Counted from the stretch's first letter, positions 32,501 through 43,632 are shown. The stretch: 64,000 bases of DNA from Pythium myriotylum (GCA_023091665.1 JALJCQ010000007.1:310001-374000), one strand, 5' to 3'. The notes: generated by a model not told the origin, from the letters alone. Translations and numbers: made by a program.

Positions 32501-35500
32501 GCCGAGTAGTTAATCATGATACCTAGTGGTCCTGGTCCAAAATCAACATGGTAGAGTTGCTCACTTGAAACTCCACCTGGTCCGTTCACCCTGTGCCCAG
32601 GCGACGAGATGTTTGAGGGCCGGTTCTGTGCCTGATTCGCTGCTGCGCTACGCGACACATAAGCCCGTCGAACCCCTTCAAGCATTCTGATCTGTTGTGC
32701 AAATGACGCCGGTAGCATCTCCATCGAACGCGGATCTGCACCAACAACTGGGCGGCACTGAGAGAGATCATCGAAGCTACCCGCGGCGAGATATTTCGAC
32801 AACTGGATGAACTGTACGATGAAGTTGGCCAAGTGATGGAGTGGTTCGGATAAATCATGTGGTCGCGCTGCCCGGTCGCATTGTTTGACTACATTAGCAA
32901 ACCCTGTCATGGCACGACTGCGGAGAATTGGAGATGGGTCGATGCAACAAAGCAAGGCTGTTGCAAATGCATCTGCAACTGCCTTCACAAGAAGAGAATC
33001 ACCATTTGTCTTCCTGCTGTTGGTCAGGGCTTGGGTCGTCATGGCGCAGATCAGGCCAATGACAAAGGCATGGTGGAGACAGACGAAAGTGTTCGAATCT
33101 GGTACCGGGTGGTTCGGATCTGACATCAACCGCGTTGTAGCTTTCTTTACCTCCTCGAAGCTTGTAAGGCACGCCACTGCAAGACCCTGTGCAAACTGCG
33201 GCGTTGGTGCCCGCGCATAGTTATTCCACGCCGCGAGCATGGCCCGTCCATGGTCTGCCATGGGCTGCAGTTGCCGCTTAGCAATGTCAGACGGCGACAT
33301 TCTTGACGAGGTATATGCGCCAGCCTGCTGCACGTTCTGACCGGGCATTTGCCTAGCTCTCTTCTGCATCTCCAGCCTCTGTCTCATCATTTCATGACTC
33401 AAAGCCTCTGGTGCCTTGCGTTTATAGTAATCAGCCATCGGAGCGCCTGGAGGGACGATACCCATTCGGGTCTGCCCTCCGTAGCCCCCACTTGACGAAC
33501 TTGCCCCGTACCCAAACTGAGCGCCATCTCCGAGCATACCACGGCGAATTGCTTGAACAACAGACTGGGATATTTGTACTCTTTTCGGCTGCCCGTTGAT
33601 ATCGACAACACCTCCGTACTCGTAACGTCTCTGGAAACTCCGACGAACGGCGACCTCTGCTTTTAGTACCGGTGCTTGGACCGACGGCAGTTGTTGCGGT
33701 TGGCCGGTAACGTTTTGTGGTTGAGGTGGTGTATGGACACCGGTCTCGCGCACATAATGCTCCGCTCGCTTGACTGCGACATCCGCTTCTTGACGAGACA
33801 CGAAGGTGCCGAGGTGGAATTTTCGACCAAAATACGTAATAGACGCATCAAACTTGTCGCCTTCGACATCCGCAGCTACGGCAACCTCTGATCTCAGCGA
33901 GAAGGGTCCCGTGCGAAGGAAAGATTCGAGAGTAAGTTCGCCAATGTCCTCCCCGCGGGATATCTTGGGGAGGGCAGCCCGTATCCTTCTTGCCAGCACA
34001 AGATCTTGAGCAACTCCGGATCCTTCGAGATACATCAAGACTTTGCGCAATCCCACAGTGGATGATCCCACTACCAGCCATTGGCCTTCAGCACTGTGTG
34101 CATAGATACTCAGTCGATCACCCTGGAAGTGGTAGTATGTGTGCGAATTAGAGCACTTTCCCAACAGAAGCGTTCGAGGAACAACGTGGTCAATAAAGGC
34201 TTCGATTCTCTCCGCCTTGACAATTTTTGGCTGGAGACTGTCAGCCTCAGACCATGCCACGTTGGCCTGCTGTACACAGGGTTCGTGAGCACTAAAGAAA
34301 GTGCAAAATCGAGTGATGGCAGCAAAATGAAGATGAAGCGGCCCGCGGATCTGCGATAGCACCCTCGACACAGCTTCCCAAGGAAGACCAGCGGTTGAGC
34401 ACCCATTCACACCAACGAGCTGGTCGCCAACATTAATAGCCACATCACTTCCTTCACAGGTAACAGTGCCACTGGTCAACACAACAGTGGGTTTGTTGAT
34501 CCCAAAATCTTCGATTTTGAACGGCAGCGACATGAGCTGATCACTCAAGAGCCGCAACGTTTTCACGGCCGAAAACGGGCCGACTCCCAGCCCGAGCCGA
34601 TGTCTCAACCATTCAGCGTCACTGAAATCGTTGTCAAACCCTTGAACTCCCAAGTTATGCGGAATTTCTCTTGAAAACTTGATCACAATAGGACGTGGTA
34701 GAGTCACCAGGGACGATGTGAATTGAGAAAGGTCGCGAAGGATGCCGTAGTCGTTCCCGTTCACGCGCTCAATCACATCCCCAGCTTGAATTCTTCCGCT
34801 TAATGATGCTTGTCCGGGTGTACCATCAGGGTTGTCGTTAAGAGACTTCACGATTACCCGGCCTTCCAGAGATAGCGCAAGTCCCAGCGGTCCGTTGTCG
34901 AATGTCACCTCATAGTACTCGCGATTTGTCCGTTGGGAGGGGATTGTCACAGCTTGAGTCAAAAGGTCATTCAGCTTGGCGCGTTTTGATGCGAGCACCT
35001 CTGCATTTAACGCTTTCGACTTGGAAATCGCCTTCATCTGCATTGTTGGAGCTCGAACAAGAACGATAGTTTTGCTTGGCAAGTTGAAAGCTAAATCGTA
35101 CATAACCTTCTCCACTGGCTGGCCGATCGTCTCAGAACCGTCAATCATCCAAAGGACATCGCCCGGGAAGACTTGACCGGACAATTCGGCGTACGAACCA
35201 CTTTCGATCTTCCGAACAAAAATGTAACCGTCATGAGCAGTTGCTACATCAATCCCAAGGGCCCCATCAGCTGGCATGTTGAAGTTAACTATAGACACAC
35301 TTGCGTGCAATGCGTCGTGACCGACAATAGGTGACGAGTAGATTCGAATTGGCTGCCTCGCAACTCGAATGGCCTGGGCAACTTCATCACGCGACATACC
35401 GTCAACAAGACAATCGTTCACACTATAAATCGTTGCAGCACTCTCATTTGGGCTGGTCTGTTCCGTTGGTGCAACAAATCGAATACCGTCCACAGTTTGT

Positions 35501-38500
35501 ACAATTCTGACGGCGTGCAAATCTTGAGGGTGTACCTCCTGGGCAAGAAGAATTTGCGGGTAGGTCTTTTCTTCACCATCAGAAATCATCGATGTCTGAA
35601 GAATTGGAGGGACCTCGAAATCATCAAGCTCCGTGATAAGATGCGTAATCGGTGATTGACTGTACGATTTCAATGCCCCATTCACAACGCCATCTTCGAG
35701 CCCACAAAGCTCACACGTCGCTTCGACCTCAGCGTGTTTCACTTGCTTGTCCGTTATGGATGATGCGAGGTGCATATCTCCGAGTTCTTCCAAGAGCTGG
35801 ACCTCGTCACTCTCGTCAGAATCACCATCCGAATCATCTAAAGGCTCCTGTAATGTAGAGGTAGAAGCTGCCAACAGGCATTCCGGCGGATCCGGCAGAG
35901 GCCCGCCGTCTTGCTCTGCTTGCGTTTTCGCTTCCAAGTAGTTCAGTAGATCGTCCGTCAAATCATGATCGGCCCCATCGATAATAAAGCGCTTGGTGAA
36001 ATCAATCCCACTTGATACTCGTGGCGGTGAAAAGTTCTCCCATGACAGAAGCAAATCCGCGAGACTATCACCACAATCCTTGCGCAGCTCAGACGCCCGC
36101 TCTTCGATAGATCTGTAAAGATCTTGCACGGCACTTGTCTCCAGAAGTAAATCACATAGCACACGCGACACGGCAACTAATTCTCCGAGTGCCAGTTGAG
36201 AAAAGTCTTCTCTCGATAAGAAATCTAGCGCCTGCAGAAGTTTCTTCTCAAATTCAGAATACTCGATAACCTCAACTGCTTGTACACAATCCTTGTCATC
36301 GCTCGACTTTCTCTTTGCCGGATCTTGAGTGAAGGTAGGATCAGCAACGCAACGAGGGCAATACCATTCACCCGTAGGGACCTTCTTCAGTGGGGGAGCG
36401 AGGCAGAAGGTGTGATATGATGCGTCACACCGATCACAGAGCAGTAATCGATCCTTAACATAATTCGTACGACATGAGCGGCAGTGGTCTTCTTCACTGG
36501 AAACGAGTGGACGAACGACGTTGCTCTCAACCCACTCTTCCATCAGCCGGTCAAAGATTGAAGACAACTTTTTCGCCATGAGAGAGATCTCGGCTTTCAT
36601 TGAGTTGTATGTGTAGCAATTCTTCCAGACCAGATTCACATCGTCGATGAAGGCGTCGACGTCGTCGTCATTTTCGTACTCTTCGTCTTCAATCTTCTCC
36701 TGAACTGTTCCAAGATCCATCGGTTCGGGAACGGCGGAGAGATAATCCGGATATAACTCAGTATCCACGGGCTGATTAAAAGGTTCAGCAATTTCTTTTG
36801 ATCGCAGTATCTTGAGCACATGTGCACAAATCTTCAACTTGTTTGCTGTCTGAGTCGTCGCGATGTGCTTCAAAGGAGGTTTTGTGGAGGGTGCCACTGT
36901 AGATAAAAGCAAGCCATGAGGGGCTGGAGTAGCTGCAAGGAGTGCGTGGAAAGCGCTTGCATCTGCCAACGCTGTGGTTGAATGGCCATTCAACGCCAGG
37001 ATATAATCTCCCACTTTGATCTTCTCTATAGACCCATCGATCTCACCCGCATTTGACGATGGTTCGTTCGAGTCTGTTGAGTCATCTTTTCTTCGAACTT
37101 CTGCAACGACTACAAAACCATCCTTCCACTGAGCTTGCAACAGCCCGTCGAGTCCTTCATCAGCCACTATCCCATAGTGGGTGGTTGACGAAAGAGAGCT
37201 AGCTGAATTCGTTTCGCGCTGAATCCTTCTTTCTTGGGTCGCCTCCATCACACTATCCTTTGCTTCTACCTCTTCGTACTTCTCGCCGAGAAGCAACTTT
37301 GAACCTCGATCCTGAAGCCGTTGACGCAGCGGCAGGAGCAGCGGATCATCCCGATTTGATCTAGATCCTTTTAACGTTTTGATTACTTGATCGTCAACGC
37401 TGGGGTGACTAGACTCGAGGGCCAAGAGACAAACTTGGCGAGCAAGCTCCGGCCATGTGTGTGCATTGAGTGGTCGAGTCCTAAAGAATTCGTCAATGGT
37501 AGTCCCCATCTGCAATGCCGGAAAGTGCTCTTCTAGCAGCACTTTCAACAAGCTGATATGAACCGATGAGAGGGCTCTCTCCGCGTTCTCGTCTCGAACG
37601 GCCCCATCTTTTACAGATGCCGACACTTTCACGAACATATCAACGACGGAAGTCAAAGATGGGGCCACTGGCATTCGAAGCACGTCTGAGAAGGTTGAGA
37701 GCGTATCCCACACGAAAATGACATCGCGCTGAAGCTCTGCTGGCAGCTGATCAATAGAAACGACACGTGTGAAAGCATCGGTTGGGAATAGAGGGGTGTG
37801 TGCGACCTCTCTTTTGAGATGACTTGGCGCCTTCTTGTCGTTCGATCCAGCAAAGCGTTGAAACTCGCCCTTAACTCGATCCCAGACCAAGCTTTCCGTT
37901 GCTCGGCGCCTCTCCCATAGCCGTAGTCGGCGCCTTCTATCACGCTCTTCGCGAACAAACTTCAACAGCGCAGCTCTCTGCTTTTGAAGAGAAACTTCGA
38001 TTGATTCTTTCCCCTTGGCTGGACTTAGTGCAGAGGTAGCCCCTGCAGTACCTGTGTTCACGCCATTCTCCAAGATTGAGCGCTGCTGTTCTCGTAATCT
38101 GCGTCGTTCTCTCAACTCATCAATCTTGAGTTGCATCTGCATTTCCTTCTCTTCCACCCTCCGCCGTTTCTCCTCCTCTTTCAAGAACTTACGCATCTCC
38201 TTCTCTTCCTCACGCATTCTCCTCTCTTCTTCTTTTTCCCTCCTAGAAGCATCTTTCCTCGCCTCCTTTTGTCTCACCAATTCAAGTTTAGCTTCCAGAA
38301 GAGCGTTTTTGCGATCCTCTCGCTCTTTTCGCTGGGCTTCCTTTGCGTCTTCTTGGGCTTTCATCTCGATCTCGAGCAGCTTTCTTGCAGCGTCTCGCAC
38401 ACTCTGCTTCTCAGCCTCACGTCGCTCTCTTTCTTTTCGCTGCTGTTCTTTCAATAATTGCTCCGGAGACTTGTCGAACTCCGAAACAAGTAGGTCTTGA

Positions 38501-40064
38501 GACGTCAGATGGCGAATCTCTTCCTTAGTCATGTCATCGCGTCTTAGTGATTCTTTTATCTGCTTCAAAAGACGGCTTCGTAACTTGGCATGGGCCTCCG
38601 GCGAAATTGGATGACGTTCTTCCCAAAACTGATATTCACTGCACTGGAGCACCTGGTGGCCGCCTTCGAGGACTCGAGTGATATTTCTCCGCAACAAACC
38701 AAAGCCATCTTCTCCTGCAGTAGACAGCAGAAACTCGCCGTGTTCGTCGCCGAAATCTTCGATGAACTGCGAGAGCTCGTCCTGGCTTAGAGCCTCAAAG
38801 TGTGCGACAGCTTTCTTCCAAGCCTTGCTCCCAACGTAGGATCGAAACACGATATCTGCACGACGCCGTATGTCAAAGGAGGAAAACACCAAACTCTCGA
38901 GGTTTAGCTTACCTGGGTCACGGATAGGACTGACAACGAAGATGGGAGACTTCTGGTTATTGCCTTCGATGATCTCTGGATGTGTGCAGGTAGAGTTAGT
39001 GAAAAAAAAAAAAAACCATCACCGCTAGGAGAGTAATAACAGGCAAAGAAACTCACTGCAGTTCAAACGAAGCTTGGCATCGCCAGCATTGGTAAGTTGG
39101 ACAGTTGCAACAGATTCGAAACCGACCTAATCGGTGGCAGACGAGGCTTAGCAAATCTGAACACAAAGGACAGGTGCAAAGCTCAAACGCAGACAACCAC
39201 ATACTGGAAACAGTTTCTTCTGGCTCGAGAAGAGGTTCTTCGGGAGCACTCGGCCAAGCGCAAGAACCGAGATCGGCCCGTCATGGAATGGCATCGCAGA
39301 CTCAGCGAGTTTGCGCCGCAGGATCGCCAAAAAGTACATGTCCTCGCGAGGGATCCGGCCTGTTTGGGTGTAGCTGAGAGCACGAAGAGCGTCGCGCACA
39401 GTCTTGTACGTCTGCTGCTCAGCATCCACGAGCCGTCCTTCCGCATTGCAATGCCATGAGCTAAGTGCCGATACGTCGAGGCTTCGCTATACGAGAACAA
39501 CCATCGAAGTCGTTATACCATCATTCGCAACCACCGCTCTTCCTACTTGCGCACCTGCACTGCGAGGTCTCGTAAGGTCTCCACCGAAACCGGCAACTCC
39601 TCCATCGGGACCACCACGGGCTTGCTCGCAGGGGGCGGCTGCGCCTTCCGCTTGCGCTTTTTGGGGGATGGTGTCGTCGTCGGGGTGTCCACGGGCGTGT
39701 TGCTCGCGCTACTGTGGCCGTTGTCCGCATCTTGTTTGCGCGCCGGCTTGCCATGCGCTTGGAGCCACTCGTCGAGCGTCGCGAGCGTCGGCTTCTTCGC
39801 CATTGACGGCAGCGACGCGTCGTTGTCCGACGCAAGCGGCGCGCGCTCGTCGTAGCCGCTCGTGTCGGCGCCGCTGCTGGCGTCGAGCGCGTCCTCGCCG
39901 TCCTCGCCGTTGCTCGCCCGGTGGCGCGCCGCCGCCGCCAGTAACTCGCCCACGCGCGGGAGCGACACGTGCGCACGCGTTGCGCTAGTCGCACCGCCGC
40001 CGCCGTCGCCGAGGGCGTCGCGCCGCGCGTCGGCGTCCGCCGACTCCATTCGGTCCTCTTCCAT
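29586..40064 (-). CDS. Giant FYRN-FYRC/DDT/PDZ-like/bromodomain-PHD chromatin protein
   Basis: Six exons: 39555-40064, 39205-39486, 39057-39126, 38913-38975, 30469-38855, 29586-30407; they join in one frame to 3377 residues. Approximate order: acidic/basic N terminus; FYRN (about 258-290, L-F-P-V-G-F-E-S) and FYRC (290-325, S-P-I-F-V-V-S...W-K-K-A-V); charged coiled coil (430-580); DDT (675-800); PDZ-like (865-965); bromodomain 1 (975-1085, P-M-D-L-G-T-V, N-C-Y-T-Y-N); PHD 1 (1095-1145, C4HC3); PDZ-like units (1490-1577, 1620-1697, 1766-1826); AP2-like patch (1968-2010); PDZ-like (2408-2494); bromodomain 2 (3205-3310, N-C-F-N-Y-N); PHD 2 (3327-3372). Coil-DDT-PHD-bromo recalls BAZ/ACF1 subunits of ISWI remodellers; FYRN/FYRC occurs in trithorax-type proteins. 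The ATG at 38892 lies inside intron 4 and is not the start. Likely a nuclear histone reader/scaffold. Confidence 0.85.
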
Positions 40065-40258
40065 CGGGTCCGTTGCCGCGCGCGCGTCGGCAAAACACCC
40101 GCAAGACGGGGAGGGGAGGGGAAACCGGAGTGATGGTCCGCGGACAAAATAGCGCGATCTACTGAGGAGATCCGAATAAGTACGCGTGAAATCACACCTC
40201 AAATTGGTAGGTTCGGAACAAGGCGGATTTAATCGTACAGATACGGTACGCTAGATAC

Positions 40259-40375
40259 GATCGTACTTTGACATATTCCACAGATAAATCAGTACATTTA
40301 GCATCGTATTTAAAAGATTGTATACAGTACTTCGAACGGATCGTACTTTGTAGAGTTCATGGTAAATCAGTGCAT
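40259..40375. repeat. Imperfect tandem direct repeat in a divergent promoter
   Basis: GATCGTACTTTG occurs at 40259 and 40339, each followed about 22-24 nt later by TAAATCAGT[AG]CAT. The 80-bp spacing places two similar units between the divergent chromatin gene and membrane-family member 5. Confidence 0.6.
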
Positions 40376-40537
40376 GTGTCGGTTTTAGAAGAGATGAGGC
40401 GCAAAATGGCTTCATGGGTTGCTGACTGGTCAATTGACCAGAGGGAGTCCTCCGCGAACGACAGAGAAGGTCTATTTTCGTTCCTGCTGACGAAATGCCG
40501 ACGACTGGAGCTTTCCGATGGTGATCAGACTCCAAGC

Positions 40538-42067
40538 ATGGCCGTCGTGCGTCCAGCGCTCGTGGGCGCGTCGACAACTCGGCTTCTGGTCGCGCTGCCG
40601 CCGCAGCCCGGGCAGTATTCGGTGGGCAAGCTACTTCAATGGCACGAGTATACGATCCGTGCGAGCCCTTGGCACGTCATGCTGGTACTGACGACAATCC
40701 CGATACCCGGCCTGGTCGCTGCGATTCTGCCCGGTTTGATTCCGCTCTGCCCGCTCCACGTCGGCCCAACGGTTGGTTCGTATGTGCATCTGTTCACACT
40801 TAACGCAGCTATAGCGTGGGGAACCATTATCCCCATCACGACACTTGCAGGCATCCCACCGTCGTTCTACTCATCACGAGATGCGCTGCTCGTCACGGTG
40901 ATCTGCGGGGGTCTTCAAGTTGTAATTATGTCTCAGGTCTATCCGCTCTGGAGATTCCCCGTTCCCTTCGCCTGGGTCGTCGGAGCCAACTTCTGGGTAG
41001 CGAGTATGTTTCTCGCACATTTATTGGTCCTGCGATCGAAGTGCTGGGAAAGGCATGTCCTTCTTAATGCTATCAGACTGAATCAGGCCGGATATTGCCT
41101 CGAGTTGGCGCAAGTTGCGATTTACCCCGGGGTTTCTGTGCTGTTTGATCATGTGAACGAGACTCACCAGATCGTCATCATACTGCTGTTTCCATTTATC
41201 AAATATGCCCTCAAACGAGCACTCCAATTCGCTACGAGGCACATCCAGGATCACCATAGTGTCACCGTTGTGTCGGCTGTGGAGATTCCAGCGTCATTGT
41301 ATCAAGCTATCATTATGCAGTCGGTGCCATCCAAGATCGCTACGGTGATCATCATGACTATCGACGTTCTCCAGGGTCTCTACGCCATCAAGTTCATGCT
41401 CGATCGGCATCGCTCTCTCTCTGCATGCCAGCGAGATAAAATCATTGCTACAGTATCGGCTTTCAATTGCAACCAAGAGGTGGTACCTCGGGCCGCACCC
41501 TCGGCGCCAAGCAACTCGACTACCGGACCTCTCGTTCAGTCGGAAGGCAGACCAAAGGTGCAGGTGAAGAAGCAGGCGATTGCTGTCAACGAAACCTTGA
41601 AGTTCGTTCAAATAGCCGAGACGATCGTGCTGCTCGAGTACTACGAGGTTGTTGTGCCACTTACCAATTGCGTTTTCATCTTGATCGCAAGTCATTTCAA
41701 AGGCGCGTTCTACAACACCAAGCTCACGCCGTTCTATCACGATCGAGATAAACTCACTGCCGCAGTCACATCGATTATCCTATACTCAATACTCCAAGGA
41801 CTGTCCTATGTGGCCGTGCACTTCGTGATGAAGTACCGGTATGGGCTCTCAGCGTCAACGCTTTTAGCGTTCGTCTTGGAACACAATAGACGGCCAATTC
41901 AAGCGAAGTTAATTGCTTGGCTTCCGATCGTCATGCATTTCTCCACTGTGCACTACGGTGAGATATCTATCTCTCTGAATATTTATGAGCTCAACTTGCT
42001 AATAGTGGGCTCTGTAGGCACGGATTTCTCGTTCAAGTTTGATTTTGAGCGGTGGGAGCAGTGGTGA
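40538..42067 (+). CDS. Multi-pass membrane protein of the unnamed family, member 5
   Basis: Exons 40538-41957 and 42018-42067, intron 41958-42017 (60 nt, no stop, so unspliced translation is also open). The final exon encodes T-D-F-S-F-K-F-D-F-E-R-W-E-Q-W, nearly identical to member 4. The start at 40538 aligns with the Met of member 4; the longer frame to 40268 lacks an equivalent there. Landmarks: L-C-P-L-H-V-G-P-T-V-G-S-Y, W-R-F-P-V-P-F, R-H-I-Q-D-H-H, V-E-I-P-A-S-L-Y-Q-A-I-I-M-Q, L-L-E-Y-Y-E-V-V-V-P-L-T-N, R-R-P-I-Q-A-K. This is the intact partner of member 4 in an inverted duplication and lies 71 bp from the convergent transporter copy B. Function unknown. Confidence 0.8.
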   Translation: MAVVRPALVGASTTRLLVALPPQPGQYSVGKLLQWHEYTIRASPWHVMLVLTTIPIPGLVAAILPGLIPLCPLHVGPTVGSYVHLFTLNAAIAWGTIIPITTLAGIPPSFYSSRDALLVTVICGGLQVVIMSQVYPLWRFPVPFAWVVGANFWVASMFLAHLLVLRSKCWERHVLLNAIRLNQAGYCLELAQVAIYPGVSVLFDHVNETHQIVIILLFPFIKYALKRALQFATRHIQDHHSVTVVSAVEIPASLYQAIIMQSVPSKIATVIIMTIDVLQGLYAIKFMLDRHRSLSACQRDKIIATVSAFNCNQEVVPRAAPSAPSNSTTGPLVQSEGRPKVQVKKQAIAVNETLKFVQIAETIVLLEYYEVVVPLTNCVFILIASHFKGAFYNTKLTPFYHDRDKLTAAVTSIILYSILQGLSYVAVHFVMKYRYGLSASTLLAFVLEHNRRPIQAKLIAWLPIVMHFSTVHYGEISISLNIYELNLLIVGSVGTDFSFKFDFERWEQW

Positions 42068-42138
42068 AGTTCTATAACTTGGCTTGTATCTATGGGTACT
42101 TTGGTGGGTAGTGACGGCACGAAGCCAACATTCAAGAT

Positions 42139-43632
42139 TTACGCCAAAGGAGAAAGCTGGATAGCTGCTATCGATGGGAGATCGAGATCATCCAAAGAAC
42201 TCGAACTAGTCGTCGACACCAAGCGGTTGGCATCCGTGATCTTCTTCAAACCGTCTTCGATACTCTCGTCGAGTCCTCTGTGACTCTGCATGATTGTCTC
42301 AAACTCCAGATCCAGCTGGACCAGCGAGTTCTTGTTATCGAACACGCAGAAGTACGTCAGCGGAAGCGCCAGCAAGCAGATGATAGCAAAGAGCAGGAAT
42401 ACGCCGTGGAAGCCGACATTGCTCATCCCAACAAGCGGAGAAAAACCGTAAGAGCCGACGGCAGCTCCCACTTTGCCCATAGCCGCCGAAAATCCGTGGC
42501 AGGTCGCGCGGATGGCGGTCGGGAACATCTCGGCAGGCAAGACGAAGGTTGATGTGTTGGGCCCGAAGTTGGAGAAGAAGAGCGCGAGCCCAAACAAAAC
42601 AATGAAGGCCGTGGTGTTGCGCTCGATCGACTCCCACTTCGCGCTGAGCACGAGAAAGAGCACACTCATGACAGCGAAGCCCTGCAGCTGCATCCGCTTG
42701 CGGCCGAGTGAGTTGATAAAGTACACAGCCACGAAGTACCCGGGCAGCGCCATGAGTGCGACATATACGTTCTGACGTGTCACCTGCTGGAGTGAGGGGT
42801 CATCAATTCCAACGGCGGCGAGCATACTAGCTGAGAAAAGGTTCTGTGCATAGAAGACCACGTCGAAGAGAAACCACGAGCCGGCCGTGCCCATGAGGCG
42901 AAGGCCGTAGTGAGACAGCACGACTCTCACGTAGGTGATCGATGACATGATTGGCACTCGCGCACTCTGGATTAGGTCTGTATCTTGCAGCTTCTTCGCC
43001 GACGCTGCAAAGGTCTCCGTTTCCTCGGCAGTCCACCGATGATACACGACAAACAGAGCGGGTACGACGCCGATGCCAAACAGTGTGCGCCACACGATCT
43101 CCAGGTCGCGCGGGTCGTTGAGGCCTTTCTGATGCGGCGCGAAGGCACGCACCAGCACATCGCCCATGACAGCAGCAGCGAGCGAGCCCACGCCCTGCAG
43201 CGAGAAAGTCGTCGCGACGCGGCGGTTACGGTCCTCGATGGAAGTCGCGTCTTCGGCTGAGGACGACGCTGACAAAGGGTACTCTCCACCAATACCGAAG
43301 CCCAGAATGCCGCGCGCGACGACCAGCATCCAGAGCATCTGCGTCGCCGTCGCGCCATACGCGAACGTGCAGAGCAGGCCGCCGACGATGAGGATGACGC
43401 ACGTGATGACCATGTTGAGTCGGCGGCCGAGGCGGTCGGCGAGCACGCCAAAGACGAGCTGGCCGAGCACGGCGCCGATGAGCGCGGCGGCCGAGACGCT
43501 CGACTTGAGCGCCGGCGTGTAGACGTCGTCGCCCAGCTGCTCGGCGAGCACGACGTTGACGACGTTCATGACGAAGAGGTCGTAGGCGTCGTTGAAGAAG
43601 CCGAGCCCTCGCACGAGGAACTTGGACACCAT
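42139..43632 (-). CDS. MFS phosphate:H+ symporter-like protein, copy B
   Basis: 497 residues from the Met at 43632 that matches copy A; the frame stays open upstream to an ATG at 43938 but those 102 codons have no counterpart in copy A and probably lie in the 5' UTR. Residues 1-159 are identical to copy A (10808-12289), after which the proteins diverge, mainly in the central loop (about 200-225) and the C-terminal tail. Same PHS signatures: D-A-Y-D-L-F, G-G-E-Y-P-L-S-A, W-F-L-F-D-V-V-F-Y-A-Q-N, N-F-G-P-N-T-S-T-F. Convergent with membrane-family member 5, the mirror image of the copy A/member 4 pair. Predicted plasma-membrane uptake of phosphate or a phosphorylated compound. Confidence 0.87.
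   Translation of the reverse strand: MVSKFLVRGLGFFNDAYDLFVMNVVNVVLAEQLGDDVYTPALKSSVSAAALIGAVLGQLVFGVLADRLGRRLNMVITCVILIVGGLLCTFAYGATATQMLWMLVVARGILGFGIGGEYPLSASSSAEDATSIEDRNRRVATTFSLQGVGSLAAAVMGDVLVRAFAPHQKGLNDPRDLEIVWRTLFGIGVVPALFVVYHRWTAEETETFAASAKKLQDTDLIQSARVPIMSSITYVRVVLSHYGLRLMGTAGSWFLFDVVFYAQNLFSASMLAAVGIDDPSLQQVTRQNVYVALMALPGYFVAVYFINSLGRKRMQLQGFAVMSVLFLVLSAKWESIERNTTAFIVLFGLALFFSNFGPNTSTFVLPAEMFPTAIRATCHGFSAAMGKVGAAVGSYGFSPLVGMSNVGFHGVFLLFAIICLLALPLTYFCVFDNKNSLVQLDLEFETIMQSHRGLDESIEDGLKKITDANRLVSTTSSSSLDDLDLPSIAAIQLSPLA

Noticed and set aside
38850..38892. ATG at 38892 as the start of the giant protein
   Set aside because: It lies inside a 57-nt intron; splicing to upstream exons restores FYRN/FYRC in a continuous frame.
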